From Glandiceps talaboti (lineage: Eukaryota > Hemichordata > Enteropneusta > Spengelidae): a DNA stretch of 28,500 nucleotides. Shown piece by piece: positions 1 through 11,925 of the stretch; position 1 is the stretch's first letter; each line of letters begins with the position of its first letter. The position numbers and the translations under genes were made by a program. Under the pieces are notes generated by a model, which was not told where the DNA came from, searched no databases, and saw only the letters and a program-made list of their open reading frames with translations. The stretch spans positions 18,141,485-18,169,984 of the forward strand of contig NC_135562.1 in assembly GCF_964340395.1 (NCBI RefSeq), written 5' to 3'.

Positions 1-2244
1 AGTTTTCCAACACTTTTTATCGAATTGACTGATTTGGCTCGAAACAGACAACAGTTTCGGACAAGATAAAATACCCCCTCCCCGTTCAGCTTCCCCCAAT
101 TAAAGGTATGTATACTTATAATTGAATAGAGGTTTCTTTAATTTGATTTAGAATAAGTGGACTGGGAATACTTTACTTTCGTCATGACACGTTCACACCT
201 TTAGAATTGACTAATTATTCTGACTGGTGATGTCCCAGCTTATGACACGTCGTCAAGGTGACAATGAAAACACACAATAGAGTGTCAATAGTAACCACAG
301 ACTGCTTTGTCACAAACCAAAACATTACGGTACACTTTTGAATACGTTTATAAATCGACTTATTTAAATTGAATGGTATATGACTCCATGGCCAAAGATA
401 AGTCACTGCATTCTCTCTCGCTCTGTTTGCCCCCAGGTGATACTCATAGACCGTCTTTACGTGTGCCCTCATTGCAAAGCTATAGAGCTCAGACTACCAA
501 ACGTGTGATGGTCTGAGAACATTCTCGCAGACCAAACAGCTGCAGCTGTATTAATTCTTCCGCGGCACTGCGAAATAACGGTGCGTCTTGGACGGTGCCG
601 TAAAAGAGGGTGTGTTTACGACGATGTCTGATATAGAGTGTGGTATTCACTAAGTCAGGACACGTTTAATGGGAGAAGTTTGAGAATCAATTCCCTCCGT
701 CCGTCTGCAAACAGAACTACGGTACTAATGAGTTGGCGCGATTTCATATCCACTGACATATCATTTTCAAAATATTTCTACTTCAAAATTCCAAGCATGA
801 TCACGACCCTGACTCAGAAGCCATCAGTGGCAGCAAAATAAGTAAATGTCTTGACAAATAGTAAGTCCCCGGGGGTACGTTTAAGTGTATACGTCCACGT
901 GGCCATATGGATGAGAATTTGCATTTAATTTATTTTGGATTTTTAATGAGAAAACATAGTTACTATGTTTTTCTTCTCGAAAAAAATTATATGAAATAAC
1001 ATATACCAAGTCATTGTTTGTAACTCAATAAATTGCAAAACATAAAAAATTGTACGTTAACAAACACATTTGTTACACATTTTTCCACCTCTTTGCAAAT
1101 CATTGCTTTTGCGTGCAGTATTAGTTGTATATGTTATTTCACTTTTTTTTCAAGTTGAAAAACATAGTCATGGAATGTTTACACACGAAACGGATGTGAT
1201 ACTGTTTGGTAAGGAAGGCCGATATCATATCAGTAGTACTCATTTAGTCAGGTTTAAAAAACACCGTTTATTTTGAAATTAGGAATAGAATAAATACATC
1301 GTACGCCTACATTGCGACCGCATGTATTTACAAAATTATATAAATGCGCATGCATCTATGCACACGTATTGTTTTATGAATAGAGCTGAGTAACATTTAT
1401 TACATTGGAAGGTTACATTTGCATACAAATGTAGTGTTATTCAAGAAAGGATACAATAATAGAATATATTGCTTAATTAATAGGTGTAATTAAGAAATGC
1501 ATAATGACTAATTTAAATAAAATAAAGGTCGATCGAGTGGCGAGACAACTCAATAACAGCGATACCACTGAGGTGAATTCTTACTGAGTCATTTAGAGAT
1601 CACAAACAAACTACCAGTACACGTATACGTAATTCTAGTGCGTTTTAACCCAGTGGAAGTATCTATATTCCATTCCTAGACAATTGATATACACAAAATG
1701 TTGTAAATGTATACACTTTATACGGTACTGTAATCTGAGAAATTATGCTGTAATGTACGTGACAAAACGTCCTGATATTAGCTGTGTAAATCAAATACCA
1801 ACTAAAACACTATGACACTTCCAATACGTTTTAAATGACTAACTGATTGTCTGTCTACGATAACTTCTAAATCTATCTGTCGCAAAGCTGGAGTAGACAT
1901 CACGTACGTACAGCCGTTATTTTCAAACCACGTCTTTACCAGTTTCAGATGATGAATTAAACGTTACGGAGCCTTCAACTACAAAGGGGGGGGGGGGGGC
2001 TACGATAAAATCAAGCCTGGCCTGTTTTCCGTAAAATGTTACTTCCCGTTAATCCCGTTTTCTAAAATGTGTCCCTCCTTCAATTTCCTTTGACTAAATT
2101 CATGACCCTCCTCTTATTAAAAAAGCATCTAGATTAAAATGATGTCAGACGTGAAATAAAAGGAACAAGTGTCCCAGGATCAATGCTAAGGACCCAATCC
2201 ATCGCTGCCACCACATTGATAATTTTAAATACACTGAATGTTTC
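1..2244. other. AT-rich non-coding stretch, no gene recognised
   Basis: Only short ORFs (85 residues or fewer) with no recognisable domain occur here, and I see no exon-like run with flanking splice signals. Two small structures are visible. One is an inverted repeat of 9-bp arms (AAAACATAG / CTATGTTTT) around a 3-nt loop at 951-971. The other is a run of 14 G at 1986-1999 followed by CTAC, a junction that recurs near 4926 and 24060. Confidence 0.6.
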
Positions 2245-2296
2245 CCACCACCACCACCACCACCACCACCACCACCACCACCACCACCACCACCAC
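2245..2296. repeat. (CCA)n trinucleotide microsatellite
   Basis: About 17 uninterrupted CCA triplets lie in non-coding context. No ORF of note uses the repeat, so a His- or Pro-rich protein tract is not supported. Confidence 0.95.
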
Positions 2297-3908
2297 ATCA
2301 GTGAATTTGTTTGAAAGTATTTATTAATTCACATATTTGGATCTAACTGGTTCAGCTGAAGATCAGAATTCCCAAAGACTAGATGGGCGTACTATACCGA
2401 CATTGTTGTCCACGAATCGAAGGTCAACATCCCACTAACTTCACCACATTATCCCCCAATGTCTTACCACACTGTTCCCCCGTTCACCTCTATGGGACCC
2501 AGTAGTCTTCTCCTTACACCACATCTAACAAACTGCTTCACTGAATGGTGAATTGTCAGCAGTGACTTGACCAATATATTCTGTTTTTCAGGTGCAAAAG
2601 TGGCAGTGTTGGCAGCTATGGTACGAAAAAGAATCATAATAATGAACATGTAGTTAGATAATACAATCAGTTAATGTAAAATGTTACCCTTTCCTAATTC
2701 CATTGTCTAAAATTATATTGCAAAAGTTACCCCTAATCCATTCCCGGCCCTTTCCTCCCCCTGCTTGTAAATTAGGCCTCAGGTTAATAAAAAAAATAAT
2801 TGTGTGGTTCAAATTACCCTCAATTTTAGAACAGGTGGGGTAGATTTCGTAGGCAGATTTTTTATTTTATTTCATTATATTTTTTTTCTGTGTGAGTGTC
2901 TAGTTCAGGTTTTCCATTGTTTTCCAATGGTCTCTGTGTTGGTTATTTCTTCCTATCAGATGTACAGCCATTACAGATTGGAAGAAAATTTATTTATTTT
3001 GTCTTGATGTCAGTTTCCGCATCCACTATTTCTTGTGAGACTTCACTGACAATTTTTCAATGTTATTACTTTTTACTCACGAATACGTAAAAAAGAAGTT
3101 TAGGATCGATAGGGAAAAGCTAGGTGGGGTCGGGTAACACGAACCAAACAATTGTTTTTTAGGCCTTACTGATATTAGGCGAGGCAACAATAGTACAAGA
3201 CAAACGTTGGAATCAAGTATTTTAAGGCGCCCTCAATAATGATTAGATTGTATTATTTCGTTTAATACATTTTCGTTTTAATACGAGTGGTGGCGCTATA
3301 TAACATTAATACACACCCACAGACAACTTCCAATTCAAAAACAATTACATAGGTGCCATGCATAGCGGGGATGTAGAAGTAGTCAAGTTTAACTGTTGAT
3401 TACCAGTAAGAAAGTAAGCAATTGCAGCCATTAAAACATCAAGTCCATATGTAATGTTTTCATTAGAAGCCTGTTTTACTCCACTGTGAAAGAATAGCAA
3501 TGTCTCTGGGACATCTCAGTGATCCGGGGACTTCCTTCAGGACCACTTTTAGTCCGGTGCGCCACATCAACGTTAAGGAGATATTGTTGTTATCAACTAA
3601 TAAATCATTATTTGCTGTGAATCAAAGTATTTCAGCTGCATATCTTTTCTTGTTTCTTTTTGGAGAAACAAAAGTAGGCATGTTAATCGTTTCTCCGTAT
3701 CATAGTCTTCATTGTCACGTTGCCAAATGTGATGGCTCAAGTAGTTTGGCAGTTGATCCAAAAGCCTGACAGAGGAAAGAACACAAGTGCAACGTGAGAG
3801 TGCTATGAAACACTACTTTTGAAAGCCAAGCATCGAATGTCGTAAAAATTCACATTCATTTAGTCGGGAGATAGAGGGAGACAGAGACTAGAGAGAGAGA
3901 TGCAGACC
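2297..3908. other. Non-coding stretch, nothing recognised
   Basis: The longest open frame is 89 codons (3500-3769, plus strand). Its translation shows no domain, signal peptide or compositional sign of a real protein. No RNA gene or repeat with a clear boundary is visible. Confidence 0.5.

Positions 3909-3942
<34 letters not shown>
3909..3942. repeat. (GACA)n tetranucleotide microsatellite
   Basis: About eight copies of GACA are preceded by a purine-rich GAGA-type stretch from about 3866 on. It is simple-sequence DNA. Confidence 0.93.
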
Positions 3943-4254
3943 GGAAGGCATACACATACAATCGCATGGCCGTCACCGAACTCATCGCTGCATATAGGTT
4001 TTATAATTTATTAATTTACTCTGTGAACGACCGCTCCTGGGGTTTAATTTGGTTCAAATCATGAACAAAATATTTCGCCCCCTCCCCTTTCAGACCAACA
4101 GAATTTTCATGCCCCCCCCCAACCACCGCCGTATATTCTGACCCCAGCCTAACAGTCAGTCAGCTAACCAATCAAAACAGGGGACCCACCACTCCACAAC
4201 TAAATCAAACTAGACAACTCTACGTACATGGGTAACTATATAAATCAATAAACT

Positions 4255-4442
4255 GATAAACAAACAAACAAACAAACAATCAGTCAGTCAGTCAGTCAGT
4301 CAGTCAGTCAGTCAGTCAGTCAGTCAGTCAGTCAGTCAGTCAGTCAGTCAGTCAGTCAGTCAGTCAGTCAGTCAGTCAGTCAGTCAGTCAGTCAGTCAAA
4401 CAAACAAACAAACAAACAAACAAACAAACAAACAAACAAAAC
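4255..4442. repeat. Compound microsatellite (CAAA)n-(CAGT)29-(CAAA)n
   Basis: A core of 29 uninterrupted CAGT units (4281-4396) is flanked on both sides by AAAC/CAAA runs (about 4258-4280 and 4397-4441). The symmetric arrangement suggests the CAGT block expanded inside an older CAAA array after a point change. The purity of the core implies recent expansion. Confidence 0.95.
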
Positions 4443-4726
4443 AAAAACACACACGGTATATCGCTGAAAGGTTTGACTTTGATAATCTAAACTAGATTTT
4501 ATCGGATGAAAATGTTTTTTTGATGGCCAACCAAGTTGAGTAACCTTGAGTAAGTATATGTAGTACGTTTCACTCAGTTGGTTTCTGGTTTTATATAATT
4601 TGCTATATCTTAATGGTGTAGACTTAGTGTTTCACTCATGGGACATTACTTTTATGACACAAAGACAGACATATTTTGACTCTAGACTGACAATAACAGA
4701 GACACAGGGGAGTGTTTTTTTAACGC

Positions 4727-4830
4727 GTGAATGGTGAATCGTTATTTTTAACGACGTGAATGTTGAATTGGTGAATATAAAATTGCGTTATTGGTGAATG
4801 ATCGTTATCTCCGAACGTGACAGGTGAATG
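4727..4830 (+). repeat. Cluster of six GTGAAT hexamers
   Basis: GTGAAT occurs at 4727, 4733, 4756, 4771, 4794 and 4824, interspersed with CGTTAT/AACG words. The spacing is irregular (6-30 bp). It may be a decayed minisatellite or a cluster of binding sites, and the sequence alone does not decide. Confidence 0.45.
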
Positions 4831-4899
4831 CTTTTAAGGCAGCCGTCATTATTTATGACCTCGAGAGGGGCGGGGGGAGGAGGAGGAATGAGGGGGGGG

Positions 4900-4945
4900 G
4901 GGTTCACTCAAAACTAGGGAGTGAAAGGGGGGCTACTCCAATTTT
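4900..4945. repeat. G-rich tracts with GGGGGGCTACTCC junction
   Basis: Several G runs (from about 4861 on) end in a GGGGGGCTACTCC string near 4926-4939. The same string follows the G13 tract at 24054-24066, and a shorter GGGGGGCTAC follows the G14 tract at 1986-1999. This suggests three fragments of one dispersed repeat. Confidence 0.4.
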
Positions 4946-5239
4946 TTGCTAACACTGAACAATAGAACACACCTATACTAATATATACACAATTGACATA
5001 TACTTGTAGTTTCTGAAGCCAGTACATTCAACAATCTGTAACATAAATTGATCAAACCGATACTAGTACATTGAGTTCTGTTACATGAAACAAATCATTA
5101 ATTGATAAAGTAGTAAGGAATAACCTGGGTAAAGAAATAAACAGCTGACGCCACACAGGAGGGCAAAGTCTGACCAAATAGGATCAACTCATATATCACG
5201 GATTACGGTATATGTCAGTCAATGAAAGAATACCAGGTG

Positions 5240-5420
5240 CGTGTGAACACTGATTTGATAGTTTCCGACATGGCCTAAATTAATTGGTCATGAGGTATTT
5301 GCATAATACATGATTAACCAATCATTATACTCCAAACATGTGTTCGTGAACACTGAGTTGCTAACTTTCCATATGGTCTAATGTGGGTGGTCAAGCAATA
5401 TTTACAAACAGGTGAGTCGA
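5240..5420 (+). repeat. Diverged ~103-bp direct duplication
   Basis: The string starting GTGAACACTGA at 5243 recurs at 5346. It is followed in both copies by related TTTCC, ATGG(C/T)CTAAT and TGGTCA words and then a TATTTGCATAA / TATTTACAAAC segment. The copies are clearly related but diverged, so this is an old tandem duplication. No coding potential is seen in either copy. Confidence 0.55.
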
Positions 5421-5845
5421 CGTGGTGTAAGCTGCTTAATAAACTCGAGTCGTGTTATATGACTGTTGCCCTTCCTGTAGTAACTTTAAATTTGTAATAT
5501 CGGAGAATATGGTCTGTATCGCCGTGTGTGTTTTCGTCTAATAGTTTCTTCTCAGCCACATCTCCAGATATCAATACACGTTCACCGAATGCCGGGGGGT
5601 GGAGCCCTCAACGGCAAGAGTCTTGGTAACCGAGACCGTGTGTATTGCTATACTAGTATATCAATATATATTAAAGCGTGATTTACATATTAGGCTAACT
5701 TTGGAATATTCTTATTACTACACACAATGTTTCATTTGATAAATTCTAACGACTATTGTTTTACTATACATGTTATATCACCCACTGAATAAACATGACA
5801 TCTCATTAATTTTAAATCCAAAAAAATTATTCAGTCAATACCTGA

Positions 5846-5878
5846 CCTGGTCTGTACCTGGCCTGTACCTGGCCTGTA
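5846..5878 (+). repeat. Three tandem copies of an 11-bp motif
   Basis: CCTGGYCTGTA occurs three times in a row at 5846, 5857 and 5868, with partial copies on both sides. It is a small minisatellite. Confidence 0.8.
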
Positions 5879-5884
5879 CCTGTG

Positions 5885-6787
5885 TTTTCGTACCAACCGT
5901 CTCACAAATACTCAATATTAGCACATCACGTAATTAGGGATGAAATAGGGTTTTTGATACATGCAATATCATGCATCTTCGCAATAAAAAGGTAGGGGGA
6001 AAAGCTGGATGGGAATATGTACATCTCTTATGGGGTTCTAGGGGTCTCCTCCTAGAAACTCAATCTTGAGGTTTTGGAATCTTTAAGCCAAGACTCTGTT
6101 AAGACAATGTTTAGACTATGTAAGCAATAATTTCACAGCTATAAAAGACATTACCATATACTCAGCCATTATTAATCTTCATACATAGGTTTAAAGTGTA
6201 TTTGCACTGCAACATAATATTTCTAAATGTAATGGTCCAATGCGCTCCAAAGATGACGTTGTCATCAGAAACTTTTCAGAAACGCATTCTTTGTCAAATA
6301 ACTGAACACTTTGTTTGAAATTATTTGCTTTTATGTACACGTTTATGTTGTGCTTTCAACCCATGTATGTTGTATAATCAATAATCCTGACTTCGAAGTG
6401 TAACCACCTGGCCGGAGGACTGGAAACGCAATAAATATATATATAAGTGTTCAATAAAGTTTTAATAACATTGATATCATGACAATAAAAGGCCTAGGTT
6501 AGTGCATCTGACTGTCAGTTGAATGAATACCTCCCATACATCTGGGGATGAGGGAGTCCTTGGGTCTCCCCTAGCAGATCTGTAGTTTTTCGTCTCTAAT
6601 TTTAATTTATCCATAGCCGTTCAGGTAATACCTCCACAAATTCATGAAGCTATTTTAAATTAAAGTTAATGTAAGTTTCGCATGTCACATGAAAATTGTA
6701 AGTAACATCTATAACATTGGGATAGTAACATTGCTTTTGCAGATTGTAAAGTCACTTTGCTATGTAAGAGAACATAGGCGCTCATAT
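5885..6787. other. Non-coding stretch, nothing recognised
   Basis: No ORF of convincing length, RNA gene or repeat boundary is seen. AATAAA-type hexamers occur (for example near 6450) but without an associated coding region. Confidence 0.5.
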
Positions 6788-6794
6788 GATAAAC

Positions 6795-6830
6795 CATGGA
6801 AGTATAACCCACGTGGGTTATACTTCCATG
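6795..6830. repeat. Perfect 36-bp palindrome with no spacer
   Basis: The left half CATGGAAGTATAACCCAC is the exact reverse complement of the right half, so the block is a spacer-free palindrome centred on CACGTG (6810-6815). The octamer GATAAACC lies on both sides (6788-6795 and 6833-6840; the last C of the first copy is the first base of the palindrome). The flanking direct repeat looks like a target-site duplication around a very short palindromic insertion, but this is inference. The block interrupts no recognised gene. Confidence 0.9.
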
Positions 6831-6840
6831 CCGATAAACC

Positions 6841-8582
6841 AACTATGCTGAGAGCTCACAGCTCACAGTATTGTGTCAGGTGACTTACACATGACTGGCG
6901 CCCTCAACGATGACTAAGGACTACGCTACGCACACCGTCTTGACGGCTTAGACCTTCCTAGTCTAGTCTTGACTCCGAGTTGGGTGTTAAAGTTGACTCA
7001 TAGCCGTACGTACATGTACACGTGGACGAAGATATTTATCTGGATTGTACCTACCTAACCATTCATGCTAACAGCGATTACTTTAGGTAAGACTACTTTC
7101 GTTGTTCAGGAAATTAAATTTAAAACACGAGCGATTTCCACGTCCGAGCTGGCGTGATTTTTCAGACATTGGGACTACAGTCTTGACTCAAGTACATGAT
7201 AGGGGCGAAAGTTTATTTGACTTGAACTTGAATTGTCGTGAGTTTTTCCTCCTATGAGTTTTCGCGTTCGTCGACGTTGAAGATGATTTAGCCAGTTATG
7301 TTTTAGTTTTACGTGAACTAGCTGTTTGGCTTTGTAGTTGAGTATAACACTCCCACTGGTTTGAAGACCGCAAAGTGTTTCTCTGAAAAATTATATAATG
7401 TTGATTGGTAGCGTACCCGCGCGCGCGTGCACCTGCACGTACGTAGTTGCTACAGAATGCTACTGTCGTGCTGATAACAATTAGTGTTCGTCCAAAGAAT
7501 TTCTACTAAATTTCAATAAACTCGCTTCTTGTTTCGAACCAAAAGTCCCCGTGCAGGTTCAAAAAAAATTCACCGACTTCAGTGAGCTGAGCAGGTGCAT
7601 ACGCCCATATTTAAATTTCCCGCACATATGCAGCCAGAACAAAAAGCACGTTGACGCGACGTCACTGCACTGCAGGGTTGGGTGCAGAAGTTTTCGATCC
7701 TTGCTACCTACCCCTGGCCAGCTCACCCAATGCACCCTGTCACCTGTTTAGTACAATTTGAAACTTTATTTATTGGTATTTTCTGTAATTACAGCAAAGT
7801 TTCAATTAATTTTGACTATGCTAAAGCAAATTCAGAAGCTTTCCTTTGTTCAGTGCAAAACATTCTTTGAATAAATTAGCACAGCACTGAATAAATTAAA
7901 TACTCGGGCCCCAGTTGTAGCTTCCAGTAGCAGTTTTCACCATTCGCTTGCCCAAAATCTTTATTATCCCAAGTTTACCTATGAAAATAATTTGACCGTG
8001 TGTATTTACATTTTGAAACCAAAATTTTGTTATAGTGTAAGCCACCTCCCCTGTTACGACCCCATTGTTCAGTACCAGTGCACTTTTTACTACTAATCAT
8101 TGACTTTTTATTTCTTATTTAACTTGTTACGTGTATTAGTTAAGAACAAGCAGGTTGGTGACCCTTTCACTTAGTTAGAGCTAAAAGGTAAGTTTAGAGA
8201 TGAGATAACTAAGGCTGTCCCCAAAAATGGCTATGTTGAAGAAAGCCCACTGTTTGGAAATAAGGAGGCAGATGCGCTAGATATAGTGGTCAACTGTATT
8301 TCAGTGTACATATGTTGACTGACAATGAGGGTGATAGCATATGCTTGTTCCCAAGGTACTAGCCAGTCACACCAAAACAGCTATATGTGTATCTAATCAT
8401 CATGAAACGCATACACAGGCAAGCAACACAGAACTCCAACTGCCTGTAAGCTTTGAGAAATGTTTGACCCAAATCAATCGAAACTGCATATTATCTTCGT
8501 CAAGAAACAATTTTAGAAGGATAAGGAATGCAAAAGCCCCGACAGTTGTTGAGTACCAAGTGGTGATAATTGTACATGTCAG

Positions 8583-8586
<4 letters not shown>
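6841..8586. other. Non-coding stretch with a short alternating Pu/Py tract
   Basis: No gene is recognised. An alternating purine-pyrimidine tract rich in CG and CA/TG steps (about 7413-7445, with CGCGCGCGTGCAC at its core) is the only structured feature. Such tracts can adopt Z-DNA. Short ORFs around 7551-7870 and 8341-8586 show no recognisable protein. Confidence 0.45.

Positions 8587-8677
<91 letters not shown>
8587..8677. repeat. (TA)n dinucleotide microsatellite
   Basis: About 45 uninterrupted TA dinucleotides. The plus-strand ORF running through it (8341-8748) encodes alternating Ile-Tyr only because of the repeat. Confidence 0.97.
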
Positions 8678-8678
<1 letters not shown>

Positions 8679-11600
8679 AATGTGTTACTGTTTACTTAAT
8701 GATCCACTTTTAATGCTAATGGTTTCATTTGTTTGTCCTTTTAGGTAAAAACATATGGATGCACCAATGAATGGAAATCAATCAAGAAATTTAAAATATC
8801 TTGCACACAATTGACAGCAACCTGAAAGCAGATGAAGATTTGAGACAACCAAGTTAAGTTCTGCTAATTGTTACATTTAGAATTCTCAACCTTAAAGCTT
8901 TGCTCTAGTCAGATTGCACATACACAAAACTGATTTAAGCTCACTGGATGTTAGAATTATCTGATTGATATGTACATGTAATATTTATCAGCTGGAGTTA
9001 TGTCTTGACCATGACCTTCTGTTCAGGTCAGATACTGGTAACTTTCAAGTTTAAATATGGAAGTTGACAGCATGTTTTTTTTCAAATTCTCTTACATTTT
9101 TATTAATATATATACATATCCAGACTGCCAAATGTATGGAAACTAAAAAACAATAGAGAATGTGTAAATTTCATAATTGGAAATATTTTATGTGCATATA
9201 TAGTACTTATTCAAGTCGGTTTGCATGGTGCAACACCTGGATGGTAGCATGCAGTAAAAGAATCAAAGGAATTTCCACAAATGTGGTAGATTTACTCATA
9301 CTCTGTCCTTTGCATTATGACTGATACTTTTTACCTCTCCTTGCAAAATCGAATTCCATTGAGAAAAAATGAACATGCAATTGAGTAGAAAGATGCAGTG
9401 CAATGAATACGAATTTCACTAGTCATGTAGCATATTATTTTGAGTGTGTCAGATGAAAGTTAATGCCATGAACATGGAGACATATATATATTGGATGTCG
9501 GTCATTATTGGGGCAATACTTTGATAGTTGCCTTTGAAAACATATTGGAATAAGAAGACATATATGATCAACTCTTTCACACTGAATCATGCACAGCACT
9601 TCAAAAACCTTCTACAACTCCACCAGTATGGTCAAACCCTCAGTTGTTATGGCACAGCCTGGATGACAACATACATGTATATTATTTAATGCATCAGATG
9701 TTGATCACTTTGGATACAACCTTTCTTGATACAAGTGTACAAAAGCACCAAACATAATGAAGTCCAGTAAGAAAATGGAATACATTCTGTTTTATCAATA
9801 CGTTCTGACAGACTCACAGTTTATATAAACACATCACCTTCTGGTCTGTTGAGATGGTTGGTTTTGGTTGATGTTTTTTTATCTAGGTTGGTTTGTTGTC
9901 TGCATTACTTGGTTGTCTGTTGGTTAAGTCATTTATTATTTTGTTTTTAGTTGGTTGGTCCTTTGAGTTTGTTGGTTGGCTTGTTGCTATTGGTTGGTTT
10001 GTTGGTTTGCTTGTCAAGTTCATTTATTTGTTGGTTAGTTTTGTGAGTCACAAATATTGTTGTACATCAATGATGCATTGAATTAGATTAGAGGGTGTTG
10101 TGACTATGTACACCATGTGTTGGTCAAAACTCGCTGATAACATAGAATGAACAGTTGCATTTTCTTTTTTAGCCTCTGTGATGTGTGGTTCTTCTGTTCA
10201 CTTCTACCAACTTCAATGAAGAAAATGTTGTTCTCAAACTTTTCAAAATCTGATGCCTTTGATATCCAGATATGTTGTCCGTCAGGCCAGGCCATACAAA
10301 TTGAGGGGGTAACCATACTGGTGAAGTTATGGAAGTGTTAAATGAACTGATTTGCCTGATTCAGTGTGTAAGAGTTTGTCACATTGCCATCTCTTTCCAA
10401 TATGTTGTTCAATGCCAACTGTCAATGTATTGAAACAATAATGTCATATTTCCTATATATATATCTGTCTCAATGTTTATGGCATGGACTTTCATCTGAC
10501 ATACACAAGATAACATGCTCGATGATTGTTGAAATTCACATTTATTTCACTATCTTTTTTCCCCAATTTCATGTTTATTTTTTGTAAATGTGATTAGATT
10601 TTACATTGAAAAGTGAAAAGTACTAATGAAAATACAAAGGATGGAGTATATGGATATATCTGCAAAATGTGTAGCCATTTTTGTTTTGTTTAGCAATGCA
10701 GCCATGCATGTATTGCACCATGTGAAATGAAATGGGTACTTCATTAACTGTTTCCCGTTGTCCAGCCACAGTTAATGATCAATCTCAAAATATTGATCAT
10801 AATTTGCATACTGCTCTGCAGATTATTGTTTTTTTATTCACAAACCACTGTGAAATTCTTTGTTGATGAGTTGCAAAATGCAGTCTGCAAGGTTAGTTGT
10901 TTTCATTCTGTCCAGCTTTGCAAAGTGTTCATCTTGTATCAATCGCCATATGGGCAGCATGATATTTTGAAGATATTGGATGATCATTCACAAGATCTCT
11001 ATTATGTTCATCAGTTATAAACTAATGTCCAAGACAGAATGGTATCTGCAGATAATCATTTTATAATTAGAATCAATTTAGTGTTTCAGTATGACCATGA
11101 CATGTTACTTATATATCTCTCTCTGTCTACTCAGACAACACAACAAAATCAAAATGTGCAATAGCCACCTGCAGGATTCAAATATGTTACAAACTAAATG
11201 GACACAGGTATGTAGAGCTGATTTTTTGTTTTACACACATTATTTATACTACATCTCTTTCTTACTTTCAAAACCTGTGCTAGTCTTTGTCTAGTTTTAC
11301 ATGATCAACACACATTGTTTCTATTAGAAAACCTGTTATGCTCTGTACCACCTTTGGTTTTAATTTGATTGCCAGAGAGTATTCTTTAGAGATTAATAAA
11401 CAAAAAATGAAATGAGCAGTCAAATGACCAACCAGTCTTCAAATTAAAAATGCGTACAAAACATGAGGTCGTCATTACTTTTTGTGTCATACATTCTCAA
11501 TGGCACACAGCTGCCAAAATTGGTGTCCACTGCCCTTCTGCTCATGACATGTCCCTCCTTAATGAAGATATTATTTTAGAATGTACATGGCTTGTTATGT

Positions 11601-11745
11601 CTTAATTTTTGCATTCATTGATATATAGGTGTTAATGATTTTTGAATTGTAGGCATCAACATCCTTCTGAGCAGAGCACCTCAAGTGTGTGAACTACATG
11701 TATGCCCAATATTAGCTACAGTTGCTGCAGAAAGACCTGGTCCAT
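8678..11745. other. Long AT-rich non-coding stretch
   Basis: Apart from the G/T-rich block at 9850-10040 I see no repeat, RNA gene or recognisable exon. Isolated pyrimidine tract plus AG acceptor-like and GTAAG donor-like strings exist (for example near 8187 and 11652), but none bounds a convincing open exon, so an intron or long non-coding RNA can be neither shown nor excluded. Confidence 0.4.
9850..10040 (+). repeat. G/T-rich low-complexity block (TTGG/TTTG words)
   Basis: The plus strand is dominated by GTTGGTTTG-type words and nearly lacks A and C over ~190 bp. It looks like a decayed GGTT/GTTT minisatellite. The 62-codon ORF here (9893-10081) simply reads the low-complexity sequence as Leu, Val, Gly and Trp, so I do not call it a membrane protein. 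Confidence 0.6.
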
Positions 11746-11925
11746 CACCAAGAACATATCATAGTCCACAACAGAGTAAATATTGTACTGAAGGAAGAAG
11801 AGGTCAAGACTACAATATACAGTTATATCACCAAGAACACTCGTTGCAGTCCACCACAAGATGTAAACATATACACCATTAAGAATACTCTTCGCAGTCC
11901 ACCGCAGTGTTAATGCTGTACACGA
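11746..11925 (+). repeat. Small degenerate tandem repeat (~45 bp period)
   Basis: Three related segments begin CACCAAGAAC (11746), CACCAAGAAC (11829) and CACCATTAAGAA (11874). Each is followed by a CAGTCCAC-type word and then a GTAAATAT- or GTTAATGC-type segment. GAAGGAAGAAGAGG and GAAGAGGAAGAA words recur on the 3' side. The copies are diverged. ORFs on both strands across the block have no recognisable product. Confidence 0.45.

Noticed and set aside
3500-3769. 89-codon plus-strand ORF
   Set aside because: Length is within chance expectation for AT-rich DNA, with no domain and no flanking splice or promoter evidence.
4030-4070. GGTTCAAATC, reminiscent of a tRNA T-loop
   Set aside because: No acceptor stem, anticodon arm or D-arm can be placed around it.
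8341-8748. 135-codon plus-strand ORF
   Set aside because: About a quarter of it is Ile-Tyr encoded by the (TA)n tract, and the rest matches nothing I recognise.
9893-10081. Possible small membrane protein (Leu/Val/Gly/Trp-rich)
   Set aside because: The composition is forced by G/T-only low-complexity DNA.
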